Assembly: GCA_013414765.1 (NCBI GenBank)
Contig: CP058708.1
Location: 2,227,553-2,291,552 of the forward strand
DNA length: 64,000 bases
Source of the DNA: Candidatus Accumulibacter cognatus
Lineage (GTDB): Bacteria > Pseudomonadota > Gammaproteobacteria > Burkholderiales > Rhodocyclaceae
Direction: 5' to 3'
Shown: piece by piece, positions 42,455 through 52,200 of the stretch
Position numbering within the stretch: position 1 is the first letter of the stretch
How the letters are laid out: the number at the start of each line of letters is the position of its first letter
The notes under the pieces: generated by a model
Databases searched by the model: none
What the model was told of the DNA's origin: nothing
The model's input: only the letters and a program-made list of their open reading frames with translations
Translations under genes and position numbers: made by a program

Positions 42455-43177
42455 ATGAAACTCATCGACATGCAATCGGGAAAAGCCGCCGGATTCACGT
42501 TTTCCGCGACACGCCCGGACAAGCTCGGGGCGACCGAGTACACCCTGGTCAGCGTGGTCACCGACAGAACCGGCAGCGTCGGTCATTTCGCGAAGGAACT
42601 GCTGGCAATGAAACGCGCCGTCGTCGAGGCATGCCAGAAAAGCCCGCGCGCTGCCTACCTGCTGCTGCGGCAGCTCGAGTTCAATACCCGTGTCACGGAG
42701 ATCCACGGTTTTGCCGAACTCTCCTCGATTGATCCTGCCGCCTATGTTGTCCCCACCACCAGCGGCATGACTGCCCTCTACGACGCGACCATGGCCGCTG
42801 TCTCGGCGACTAATGCCTACGCGAAAAAACTTGCGGACGCCGACTTCGGTGTCAATGCCATCGTCTTCGTCATTACCGACGGGGACGATAACGCATCGAC
42901 CTCGTATGGCCCGAAAGACATCGCCAGAGAAGTGCTTGCAGGGGTGAGCGCAGAGTGGCTCGAATCGATCCGGGTCGTCCTGATCGGCATCAACGCGGCC
43001 CAGTATCGCTTGCAACTGCAAAGCTTTACAGCCCAGGCCGGGGTCGACCAGTATGTGGACGTCGCCGATGCCACTCCCGGTACGCTGGCCAAGCTGGCGA
43101 GATTCGTCAGCCACTCGATCTCCTCACAATCGCAGAGCCTGGGGACCGGTGGTCCGAGCTTGGCTCTGGTGTTCTGA
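42455..43177 (+). CDS. VWA-domain protein
   Basis: 240 residues, strong AAGGAG upstream. A single von Willebrand type A domain fills the protein: MIDAS motif DRTGS (D-x-T-x-S) in LVSVVTDRTGSVGHFAKEL, the Thr in TTSGMTALYDATMAAV and the Asp in VFVITDGDDNASTS. No signal peptide or TM segment, so it is cytoplasmic. Stand-alone VWA proteins next to a PP2C phosphatase and a kinase make up the TerY-P triad described in Ter-type stress systems. Here the PP2C gene begins 10 bp downstream. The VWA may be the phosphorylated scaffold, but that is inference. Confidence 0.83.
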   Translation: MKLIDMQSGKAAGFTFSATRPDKLGATEYTLVSVVTDRTGSVGHFAKELLAMKRAVVEACQKSPRAAYLLLRQLEFNTRVTEIHGFAELSSIDPAAYVVPTTSGMTALYDATMAAVSATNAYAKKLADADFGVNAIVFVITDGDDNASTSYGPKDIAREVLAGVSAEWLESIRVVLIGINAAQYRLQLQSFTAQAGVDQYVDVADATPGTLAKLARFVSHSISSQSQSLGTGGPSLALVF

Positions 43178-43187
43178 GGCGCGGGCG

Positions 43188-43907
43188 ATGGGAGTCGACA
43201 GCTACTTTGCCATCGGGTCTGCGCATGCTCTGGCTGCCGAGCCCTGCCAGGACTATGCCACGCACGAGAGCAGCACCAGTGGATGTTACGGAGTGGTCGC
43301 CGACGGCTGCAGCAACTCGGCCGGTCGCCCCGACATCGGGGCGCGTCTGGTGGCCATGGCGATGCTGCGCGCCATGCAGCAAGTCGCGGTCGAGGAGGTC
43401 GAGAGCCAGCTGCTTGCCAGCCTGCGCGCCACCTTGTCACAAGGGTATGCCAGCCATGCCGACCTCCTGACGACCGTCGGCGGCTTCGTCGAGCGAAACG
43501 GCGAGGTCGATGCCTGGCTCTGGGGGGATGGCGTGCTCTACGCCGAGTACCCGGATGGCAGCAAGGTTCTGAAAGTGGTGCAGTGGGACGGGAACATCCC
43601 GCTGTACCCGGTCTACCTCCTGGAGGGCCACCCCGGTCTGACGGGAATGATCGAGAGTCACGACGGGGAAACGCAAGCCTTGTCCGGTGGCCTGCACTGG
43701 AAAGCCGCGAAACCTCGGAAATTCCTGATCGCCACCGACGGGATGCTACAACTCGATCATACCGGGGTGGTCGATGCCGTGTCGCAACTGACGGCGTACA
43801 AGACTCTCGCCGGCAGTTTTCTCAAACGCCGTGCGCTGCGTGCCCTGAAAGGCATGCCGCCGGCTGACGACATTGCCGTGGCGGCTTACCATGAAACTGA
43901 TCGCTGA
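43188..43907 (+). CDS. PP2C-type serine/threonine phosphatase
   Basis: 239 residues from the ATG at 43188. Metal-binding motifs of PP2C are in order: QDYATHE near the start, GVVADGCSNS (DG), WLWGDGVLY, KFLIATDGML (DG) and PPADDIAVAAYHE (DD). It lacks membrane segments. It begins 10 bp after the VWA gene and its last 17 bp overlap the kinase gene. That tight coupling is what one expects of an antagonistic kinase/phosphatase pair acting on a shared substrate. Confidence 0.83.
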   Translation: MGVDSYFAIGSAHALAAEPCQDYATHESSTSGCYGVVADGCSNSAGRPDIGARLVAMAMLRAMQQVAVEEVESQLLASLRATLSQGYASHADLLTTVGGFVERNGEVDAWLWGDGVLYAEYPDGSKVLKVVQWDGNIPLYPVYLLEGHPGLTGMIESHDGETQALSGGLHWKAAKPRKFLIATDGMLQLDHTGVVDAVSQLTAYKTLAGSFLKRRALRALKGMPPADDIAVAAYHETDR

Positions 43908-45372
43908 AAACAGGGGAACGGTCATCCTCGACGCCTGCCATCTCGTGGCTTCCGGTGGAGAGGGTTCGGTGTATGCAAAAGGCGGCGAGGCGTACAAGCT
44001 CTATCATCAACCGCGTGATCTTTCGGAAAAGATCCGTCTGTTGCAAGCATTCGCCCATCCTGGCGTGGTCCACCCACGTGGCGCGCTACGCGACGAGCAG
44101 GGAGGCTTCGTCGGCTACTGGATGGAACGTCGCCATGGCACCTCGCTTCCGAACCTGTTCGCCGAAGCGTGGCGCAAAGCCAACCACTTCGGTGCCGCGG
44201 AAACCACGAAAACCGTCCTCGCTATGCGCGAGATCGTCAGTTTTGCTCATTCGCGCCAGGCATTGCTGGTGGATGCCAACGAGTTCAACTGGTTGGTCGA
44301 TGGCACCACTCCCTGGGTGATCGATATCGATTCGTGGCAGGTCGGCCCTTACCAGGCGAGCGCCCTGATGCCGTCGATTCGGGACTGGTCAGCGACCGAA
44401 TTCTCGGAATATACGGACTGGTTTGCCTGGGGCATCGTCACCTTCCAGATCTTCATCGGGATCCATCCGTATAAAGGCATCCACCCGGCGTTCGGTCGGG
44501 GCAAGCTGGTCGAGAGAATGATCGCGAACGCGTCGATCTTCGATGCCGGAGTCCGCTTGAATTCTGCTGTCAGAAGCCTGGACGAGGTTCCGACCAGGCT
44601 GCGCGAATGGTATCGGGCGACCTTTCAGGAGGGGGTGCGTACGCTACCGCCAGCGACACTCGATGACACTGGCTTGGCGTCGCCAGGATATCGCCGTACT
44701 TACCATGGCGATGCGGTCGTGTCGGTGACCCAACTATCTTCACCCCTGCCGCCAGCGGCCGGATTTCCCGCAACGTACGTCGCCCATGTCCGTATGTTGC
44801 GTATCGGCGGCAGGCTGTTTGCCGTGGTCAATGATTCGGACCGCGGTTTGATCGAACTCGACGAAGCCGGAATCGTACGTACCTCCTGGCCGGTAATGGC
44901 CAACGCGACGGTGTTTTTCCGTACAGCCGGTTTATCGAATTACCTCGGTCAGCCTTATCTGTTGACCGTCGCCGACCAGGTCAACATCTTTCCTGCGGCG
45001 TTCCTGCGTGCTCAGAAGATCCTCGACGTCTTTTCCGACAACGGCATCTTCGCCATCGTTCTGGCGCAGGATCCGCGGACAGCGTTGGTCTCGCGTTATC
45101 TGTGTCGTCTCGAAGCCGGCCAATGGCGCGCCATCGAGCAGGAGCACACGGAGGAGACTTTCATCAATGCCGCTTCCACAGGTAGTGGCATTGTCGGCTA
45201 CATTCCCGGTAACGGCGAACTGCGGGTCTATTCGAGCAAGACCTTTGCACAACACCAAGTGCAGTCTGCTGCAGTCAAGGCGGAAATGATCCTGGAACAA
45301 TTGAACGGGCAAATCGTTTTTCGTTCCGGGGGCCTGATGTACCGACTTCAGGTGTCTGCTCGCGGCGCATAG
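43891..45372 (+). CDS. Atypical protein kinase with C-terminal beta-rich domain
   Basis: 493 residues from the ATG at 43891, overlapping the phosphatase gene. The kinase half (residues 1-~270) has a glycine loop ASGGEGSVYA, the ATP Lys in EAYKLYH, a catalytic loop LLVDANEFNWLV (Asp and, five residues on, Asn) and the Mg2+ Asp in WVIDIDSWQ. Essential residues are therefore present although HRD/DFG are not canonical. DWFAWGIVTFQIFIGIHPYKG is the late-lobe region. The C-terminal ~220 residues are strand-rich with no recognised family and could be a propeller-like sensor. It should phosphorylate a partner in the VWA/PP2C operon, or itself. Confidence 0.8.
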   Translation: MKLIAENRGTVILDACHLVASGGEGSVYAKGGEAYKLYHQPRDLSEKIRLLQAFAHPGVVHPRGALRDEQGGFVGYWMERRHGTSLPNLFAEAWRKANHFGAAETTKTVLAMREIVSFAHSRQALLVDANEFNWLVDGTTPWVIDIDSWQVGPYQASALMPSIRDWSATEFSEYTDWFAWGIVTFQIFIGIHPYKGIHPAFGRGKLVERMIANASIFDAGVRLNSAVRSLDEVPTRLREWYRATFQEGVRTLPPATLDDTGLASPGYRRTYHGDAVVSVTQLSSPLPPAAGFPATYVAHVRMLRIGGRLFAVVNDSDRGLIELDEAGIVRTSWPVMANATVFFRTAGLSNYLGQPYLLTVADQVNIFPAAFLRAQKILDVFSDNGIFAIVLAQDPRTALVSRYLCRLEAGQWRAIEQEHTEETFINAASTGSGIVGYIPGNGELRVYSSKTFAQHQVQSAAVKAEMILEQLNGQIVFRSGGLMYRLQVSARGA

Positions 45373-45720
45373 TGGCCATAGGCAAGTTGCATTCTGACGG
45401 ATCTTCCCCCACCTTCGCTCTAATAATTTCAAAGATTTAGATCATTTTTAGGCATGTAAAGGTGCTAACGGCCATTGCAGTTGCGGCCACCCTGGATGAT
45501 GAAAGAAGATTCAAGTGGGGAAGCGGCGGGGAGATGTCGCGCAACATTTTGGCGGTTTGACCCCGCAAGCTAACGTGACCCGCTGAACCGACTCGTACAC
45601 CGGATTGCTGCCATCGAGCGCACACATTAAAAGGGCCGCTGGCGACTGGTCGCCTTCAGGCAATTTCGGTTCTGGCACCCACCGCTTCCCGCCTTTGAAT
45701 GTATTGCGAAAGGAGACGGT
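45373..45720. other. No gene seen; leader of the degenerate IS110
   Basis: 348 bp with frequent stops in all plausible frames. The right part (from about 45628, after a TAA) is in frame with the downstream transposase but offers no ATG/GTG/TTG start. Confidence 0.6.
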
Positions 45721-46961
45721 ATCGAACTGGTTTCCATTCACAAACGAGTCATCGGGCTCGACGTTCATCAGGCTCAGATCACAGCATGCGCGATCCTTGA
45801 GGAAGCGGATGGCGAGACACGCATCGAGCAGCATCAATTTGGGGCCTTTAAAAAGGACCGGCGGGCACTGGCGGTTTGGGCGGCGGCGCTGAATCCCGAC
45901 GAAGTGGTCATGGAAAGCACGGGCATCTACTGGAAGAGCCCCTATGCGGCGCTGGAGGGGGTGGGCATCCGGGTGAAGGTGGTCAATGCCCGTCACGTCA
46001 AGCAGGTGCCTGGGCGCAAGACCGATGTCTGCGACGCCCAGTGGCTCGCAACCCTGGCGCGTGCCGGTCTGCTGCGTGGGTCCTTCGTGCCATCGGCCAA
46101 ACTGCGTGAACTCCGTGTGATCTCCCGGCAACGACAGAAGCTGGTCAGTCTGCTTACCTCCGAGAAGAACCGCATGCACAAAGAGAACCGCATGCACAAA
46201 GTGCTTTCCGATGCAGGCATTCGCTTGGGCGTGGTCGTCAGTGATCTCCATGGCCAGTCGGCACGCGCCATGATCAAGGCGATTCTCGACGGCCAGCCTC
46301 CGCATGAGGTGCTCAATCTCGCCAGCCGACGTCTCAAAGCCAGCCGCGAGGAATTGTACGATGCCCTCCAGGGCGAATTGACCGCGAGCCATGGGTTCGT
46401 TCTCGACGAACTGTTGCGGCCTATCGAAGAACTGGAAGCGCGCATCGCCCGTTTCGACGCGCGACTGCTCTCTGAGTTGGCGAGCGAGAAAAATGCACTG
46501 GCACTGCTGCAAACCTTGCCGGGTGTCAATGTCATCGGCGCGGCCATGCTGCTGGTCGAAAGCGGCAGCGACATGAGCGTTTTCGGTACCTCAGACCGCC
46601 TGGCTTCCTGAGTCAGTATCTGTCCGGGTAACAACGAGTCGGCGGGAAAGCGCAAGTCGGGGCATATCCGCAAGGGCAATCCCTACGTTCGCCGACGCCT
46701 GTGTGAGTTCGCTCACGCCGCCAGATGCACAAAGTCGGCGTTTCAGTTCAAGTTCCAGTCGCGGATAGTTCGCCGCGGTTACAAACGAGCCATCGTCGCT
46801 GTGGCTCACAAAATGTTGCGCACCATCTTTTTCATGCTCAAGCGGGGCGAATATTATCGGGATTCCGCCACCCACTATGAGCAGCTCACCGTGCAGAGCG
46901 CAACGCTTCTCGCTGGATCAAGGCTTTGACTCGCTTCGACTTCATCCCCGCAGCCGCTTGA
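45721..46961 (+). pseudogene. IS110-family transposase, heavily degenerate
   Basis: Transposase sequence reads from IHKRVIGLDVHQAQITACAI (first Asp) through VVMESTGIYWKSPY (Glu), KTDVCDAQWLATL (Asp) and LQTLPGVNVIGAAMLLVESG. Four lesions are visible. (1) No canonical start exists upstream in frame. (2) An 18-bp tandem duplication gives NRMHKENRMHK. (3) A TGA at 46609-46611 falls where IS110 has Trp (RLAS-W-VSICPGNNESAGK). (4) A 2-bp insertion near 46895 displaces the tail, which resumes as RNASRWIKALTRFDFIPAA and stops at 46961. It is a different IS110 lineage from the one at 35.6 kb. Confidence 0.85.
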
Positions 46962-47135
46962 TTCGCGCCAACCCATTTGCATGACCCATGGTGGTCAGGC
47001 CTTCGTTCGCCTTCTGGGTCGCTTCTTTCAAATTAATGTTTTCAAGCACTTAAAGATCTGCGAGGGAAGACCCGTCTGACTTACCCATCCACCCTGTATT
47101 TTCCCGGTATTCCTCTTCCGTGTGTCGGAGCGCAG

Positions 47136-47168
47136 ACTCGTACGTCGCTGACGAGACTTTCACATTAA
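47136..47168 (+). repeat. Dispersed repeat, partial copy C
   Basis: GTCGCTGACGAGACTTTCACATTAA matches the terminal block of copies A and B at all but one or two positions; the rest of the repeat is absent. It lies in an otherwise empty 300-bp gap (46962-47263) behind the dead IS110. Confidence 0.65.
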
Positions 47169-47263
47169 CCAGCCCGGATCGTGATTTTCGACACTGGGCG
47201 GATGGTCAAGGTGTGTGAAGATCAATTCCGTAGTCGGTCTATGGGTGGACATGGGAGTTGTCG

Positions 47264-47656
47264 ATGAAATTGCGGGCTATCTGCGTGGTATGTCTAGGGT
47301 TGCAAATCTGCCAACTGGCCGTTGCCGGTTCATTGTTCAGATGCGAGGTCAATGGCCGAGTCGAGTACTCGGATCGACGTTGTCAGCCGGCGAAACCGAC
47401 CTGTTCGGAAAGGGATGGTAAGGAACTGCAGCATGGGCAGTGCGCTCCGCCATCGGATACGAGCAAACCGCCAGCCTTGTTCCCCGTCCCCGTTGTTCAG
47501 GTCCGTACCGGCAATGGCGTGGACTGGCCCGGCCGTCTGGCGCTCAATGAGATTGCGAGCAGCATCGAGGGCAGGCAGCGTACGGTGGATGTCAGATCTG
47601 GCAGCATCAGTTCCCAGAACGTCGACGGCAGGTCGGCCAGTGAGGGAAAAAGGTAG
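47264..47656 (+). CDS. Small secreted DUF4124-like protein
   Basis: 130 residues from the ATG at 47264, seven bases after GGGAG (a TTG six bases earlier is too close to that site). Signal peptide LRAICVVCLGLQICQLAVAG. The N-terminal mature part SLFRCEVNGRVEYSDRRCQPAKPTC has the cysteine and Tyr-Ser-Asp pattern of DUF4124, a common betaproteobacterial periplasmic domain of unknown function. The remainder is unremarkable. Confidence 0.7.
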   Translation: MKLRAICVVCLGLQICQLAVAGSLFRCEVNGRVEYSDRRCQPAKPTCSERDGKELQHGQCAPPSDTSKPPALFPVPVVQVRTGNGVDWPGRLALNEIASSIEGRQRTVDVRSGSISSQNVDGRSASEGKR

Positions 47657-48124
47657 ATTCACCCGAAGGGGAAGCAGTCGTTCAAGCCGATCCGAACCGC
47701 ATCGGAAATCCATATGTTCGACGCATGTGTTGCCGGAGATCAGCGCTGATCATCGACGATTCATGCTCATCGTCGTGAAATCCCTGTGGCAGTACAGGAG
47801 CGAAGAGAGCAGACTGCTTTGGCCTGAATGAGGTGATGGGGCATAGAACACGCCCCTGCTTCCCCTCACCCCTCGACGGCCTGCTCTGCATCTGAGTGGT
47901 TTCGGCGGCGCGCAGCGGTACTCTACGAAACCTTGCCTTCACCTTCGTGAGCAAGGGCGTCAGGGAACCATCTCAAGGGATCCACCCAACATTCATTCGC
48001 CCTATTCTTGGACATCAAGCCCGAGATTCTGCATAATGTTCCGGATAACTTCAGGCTATCAGACTGCAGCGTGAAGCGCCTTGTCAGCGCTACCTGTTTC
48101 GACGGATGTCGAGAGGATCGATCC
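47657..48124. other. Gene-free spacer
   Basis: Nothing convincing on either strand; short ORFs here have no start signals or recognisable content. The last ~50 bp hold the GAGAGGA site used by the next gene. Confidence 0.5.
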
Positions 48125-49255
48125 TTGGCTGTAGAGAGTTCGCTTCCACGCTTGTGGCAATTTGTTGCGGCCCTGCTTGCGATTGGTGGCGCATTGGCTG
48201 GCTGTGTACCGCCGGAGCCGCTACGCCTGGGCTTCCTCGGCGGTCTCTCGGGTCGGGTGGCCGACCTGGGAATTGCCGGCCGGAATGGCGCAATGTTGGC
48301 CGTCGAAATTCGCAACAGCAGCGGTGGTGTGAACGGCCGGGTGGTCGAACTGCTGGTCGAGGACGACAAGCAGGACCCGGATCTTGCCAGAAAGGCCGTC
48401 GGCCGCCTGTTGGAGCGCAAGGTCGAGGCGATCATCGGGCCGATGACCAGCGCCATGGCGGTGGCTACGGTGCCGCTGGTCAACGAAGCCGAACTGGTGA
48501 TGCTCAGCCCGACGGTGACGACAACGACGCTGACCGGGATTGACGATCACTTCCTGCGGGTCATCGCTTCGACCGCCGAATACGCGCGGATCAGCGCTGC
48601 TGATCACTTCGAACGATTGGGACTCCGACGTGTCGCGGTCGCCTATGATCTGCGCAATCGGGCCTATACCGAAGGCTGGTTGGCGGACTATCGCCACGCC
48701 TTCGAATCGGCTGGTGGCACGCTCAACATCACCGTTCCTTTCAGTTCCAGCGAGGAAACCTCGTTTGCTGACCTGGCGGGGCGTCTTCTCAGTGCCAAAC
48801 CGGAGCTTGTGTTGATCCTGGCCAATTCGGTCGATGCCGCTCTACTCGCCCAGCAGATTCGCAAGCGTGATGGCGTCGTACGCATTGGCACCTCGGAGTG
48901 GGCTGCCACAGAGCGTCTGATCGAACTGGGTGGCAAGGCGGTCGAAGGCGTCATGATCGCACAATTTGTCGATCGCGACAGCACACAGCCCGCTTATGTG
49001 GCCTTTCGCAGGCGCTACGTCGAGCGCTTCGGCCAGGAGCCGGGATTTGGCGGCCTCACCGCCTTCGACGCGGCGAACGTGGTGCTCGATGCACTCGTCG
49101 CGAGACAGCCCGGTCAAACCCTGAAGCAGGTCATTCTTGTGCGCGGCGTGTTTTCTGGAGCCCAGTCGGAGATACGTTTCGATGCCACTGGCGATGCAGC
49201 TCGTGAGACCTATCTGACCACCATCCGTGATGGCTCCTTTGTGCGCCTGCATTGA
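48125..49255 (+). CDS. Periplasmic solute-binding lipoprotein (LivK-type)
   Basis: I place the start at the TTG at 48125 (GAGAGGA upstream): it gives a lipoprotein signal QFVAALLAIGGALAGC. The ATG at 48008 would add 39 charged residues in front. The mature ~350 residues are a type I periplasmic binding fold: LRLGFLGGLSGRVADLGIAGRNGAMLAVE, VEAIIGPMTSAMAVATVPLVNEAELVMLSP, RVAVAYDLRNRAYTEGW, FGGLTAFDAANVVLDALV. No ABC permease or ATPase genes are near. Instead a membrane GGDEF/EAL protein follows 34 bp later, so the lipoprotein may be its ligand-sensing partner rather than a transporter component. Confidence 0.85.
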   Translation: MAVESSLPRLWQFVAALLAIGGALAGCVPPEPLRLGFLGGLSGRVADLGIAGRNGAMLAVEIRNSSGGVNGRVVELLVEDDKQDPDLARKAVGRLLERKVEAIIGPMTSAMAVATVPLVNEAELVMLSPTVTTTTLTGIDDHFLRVIASTAEYARISAADHFERLGLRRVAVAYDLRNRAYTEGWLADYRHAFESAGGTLNITVPFSSSEETSFADLAGRLLSAKPELVLILANSVDAALLAQQIRKRDGVVRIGTSEWAATERLIELGGKAVEGVMIAQFVDRDSTQPAYVAFRRRYVERFGQEPGFGGLTAFDAANVVLDALVARQPGQTLKQVILVRGVFSGAQSEIRFDATGDAARETYLTTIRDGSFVRLH

Positions 49256-49288
49256 CCAACCTCCAGGAACGACGAGACCAGGGCAATA

Positions 49289-52200
49289 ATGTCACGTTCA
49301 CTACGATTCTGGTTGTCGCTTGGACTGTCGTCGCTGGTCGCGCTGGCCATCCTGACGCTCATCGCAGTGCTGCTCGGTGTTCTCCTGCCGCGTCTCAACG
49401 CTGGTGTGGAGGCCCAGAACCGTGCGCTTGGCACAACGACTGCGACGCAGATCGATGCTTTTCTAGCGGAATTTTCTTCTAATCTTGCCCTCCTGGCTGA
49501 CGATGTCGGCAGCCAGCCGAGGATGGACACCGCCGAACTGCGCGTCATGCTCGATACCCTGGCCCAGGCGGATGGCGCCATCGAGTCGATCTACGTCGTC
49601 GATGGCGCCGATCGGGTTCTCGAAGTCGGCTTGCCGAAGGCTCGCCGTGCCTTGCGCGACAACCAGCTCGGCGTCGATTTCTCTGGCCGCCGCTTTGTGC
49701 ACGCAGCACGTGTGCAGCAGCGTCCAGTGTGGTCTGATACCTATCTGTCGTCCAGTGGACACATCGTGGTGGCGCTGGCCATGCCATTGACAATCTCAAT
49801 GGAATCGGCCACTGCGGCACCCAGGGAAGGCGTCGTGGTGGGCGAACTCAATCTGCAGGAAATTTCGCGCTTTGCCGAATTGCTCGCCAGCGCCGCCGAT
49901 GTGCTGCCGGTCATCGTCGACCGGCGCGGCAATGTCGTCGGACATCCTGACGCCGAGCGTGCCCTGCGTCAGGAAAACCTCAGCCACCTGCCACCACTGA
50001 GTGGGGGTGGTGCGGCCTCGCTGCAAACCGCGCGATTCCGTCTGGACGGCATCGACTACATCGGCAGCAGTACGCCAATCCACGAGGCCGGCTGGACGGC
50101 GCTGATCGCGCAGCCGACCGAGCAGGCCTTTGCCACCTTCCGTTCGACACTGTGGTCGCTAGCCTTCGGCAGTCTGCTGGCGCTGCTGCTGGCAGTCATT
50201 GCGGCAGTGCTGGCGAGCCGGCGGATGACGATGCGGCTTGGCCAGTTCGCCAGACACCTGGAAGCGGTGGCCGATGGCAATTACCACGCGCAGATTCCAC
50301 CTTCGGGTACCGACGAGATCGAGAAGCTGGCGCAAAGCATGCGCCGCATGGCACAGGCTGTGCTCGAACGGGAAGCGCTGCTGCGCGAGAGCGAGGCCAA
50401 ATACCGCGGTGTCGTCGAGAATACCCGCGACCTGATCATTCGCGTCGATCGCGAGGGGCGACTGTATTTCGTCAATTACATGGCCGAGACCTATTTAGGC
50501 CTGCCGGCCGCTGACTGTCTCGGACTGTCTGCCTTTGATTTCGTCCACCCCGATGATCGCGAGCGCACCCGACAGGCTTTTTTCACATGGAGGGAAACCG
50601 ATGGCCCGGCCTTGCAGTTCGAGGTCCGGCAGACTGCGCGCCATGGTGCGGTGCACCTGCTGCAGTGGAACATCGTCGCCGACCATGCGGATACCCATGG
50701 CAACGCCGCCATCGCAGGCTTTTCAGGCATTGGCCGCGATGTCACCGCCGAACGAGCGGCAGCCGAGCAGCTCGCCGCATCGGAAGAGTATTACCGGGAG
50801 CTGTTTCGCCAGGCGCCTCTGCCCTACCAGTCGCTGGACATGGATGTGGCAATTCTCGATGTCAATGAGGCCTGGCTCACCCTGCTTGGCGGATATGCCC
50901 GTGACGAGGTGCTCGGGCGTCCGATTACCGATTTCCTTGAGGATCGTTCACTGCCGGTGCTTGCCGAGAACTTCCCGAAATTCGTCGCTGCCGACCATAG
51001 CGAAGGCTCGTTGTTCGATCTGCGGCGCAAAGACGGTGAAATGCGTACTGTGCTCATCAACGGCCGGATCACTCATGATCGGCAGGGGTTGGCGCGCTCG
51101 CACTGCATCCTGACCGACATTACCGAGCGCCAGCGTGCCGAAGAAAGACAGCGACGGGCGGATGAACTCCTTGCCCTGCAGGCGGCACGCGCCACGGCGC
51201 TGCACGAAATGCTGCGCGCCGCCGAGCGGATGTCAGAAGCCGAATTCATGCCGTACTGCCTCGAAGTGGTCGAGCGCTTGACCGGCAGCGCGATCTCTTT
51301 TGTCCATTTCGTTGCTGACGATCAGGAGACGATCGAGTTTGCGGCGTGGTCGCGGCGCACGCTCGACGAATACTGTACGGCAGCTTTCGACAAACATTAT
51401 CCGATCAGCCAGGCCGGTATTTGGGCCGATGTCGTCCACCGCCGCGAGCCGATGGTCTGCAACGACTATGGGTCAGCGGAGGGCCGTCGTGGTCTGCCGC
51501 AAGGGCATTCGCCACTGCTTCGGCTGGTCTGCGTGCCGGTCATCGCCAACGGCAAGGTGCGGCTGATCACTGGCATCGGCAACAAGACCGAACCCTACAC
51601 GCCGCTGGAGATCGAGACCCTGCAACTGATCAGTCAGGAAATCTGGCGCATTGGCGAGGAGCGTCGCGCCGAGGCAGCGCAGCGTCTTGCGGCGACCGTG
51701 TTTTCGGCGAGTGCCGAAGGCATCTGCATCACCGACGCCGAGGAGCGCATTCTCTCGGTCAACCCGGCCCTGCTTGCTCTTTCGGGTTATACGGAGCATG
51801 AACTGATCGGGCAGAGCTGGAAAATTTTCTCGTCCGGGCGGCACGACACCGACTTCTATCAAGCGATGTGGGAATGCATCCTTGAAGTCGGCGTCTGGCG
51901 CGGTGAGGTATGGAGCCTGCGCAAGAATGGCGAGATCTTTCCCGTGTGGCTGACCATCACCGCCGTTCGCAATGCGGGCGGCGAAGTGACGCATTACACC
52001 GGGACTTTCCTGGACATCAGTGAGCGCAAGCAGTGGGAGCAGGATATCCACTTCCTTGCCCACCACGATGCGCTGACCAAGCTGCCGAACCGCACCCTGC
52101 TCGACGATCGGATTCGTCAGGCCATTGCCAAGTCGAAACGCAATCACGACCACATGGCGGTACTGTTCCTCGATCTCGATCACTTCAAGCTGATCAACGA

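Noticed and set aside
41625-45372. Classical tellurite-resistance (ter) operon
   Set aside because: Only the VWA/PP2C/kinase part is present; no TerB, TerC, TerD or TerZ homologues are in the window.
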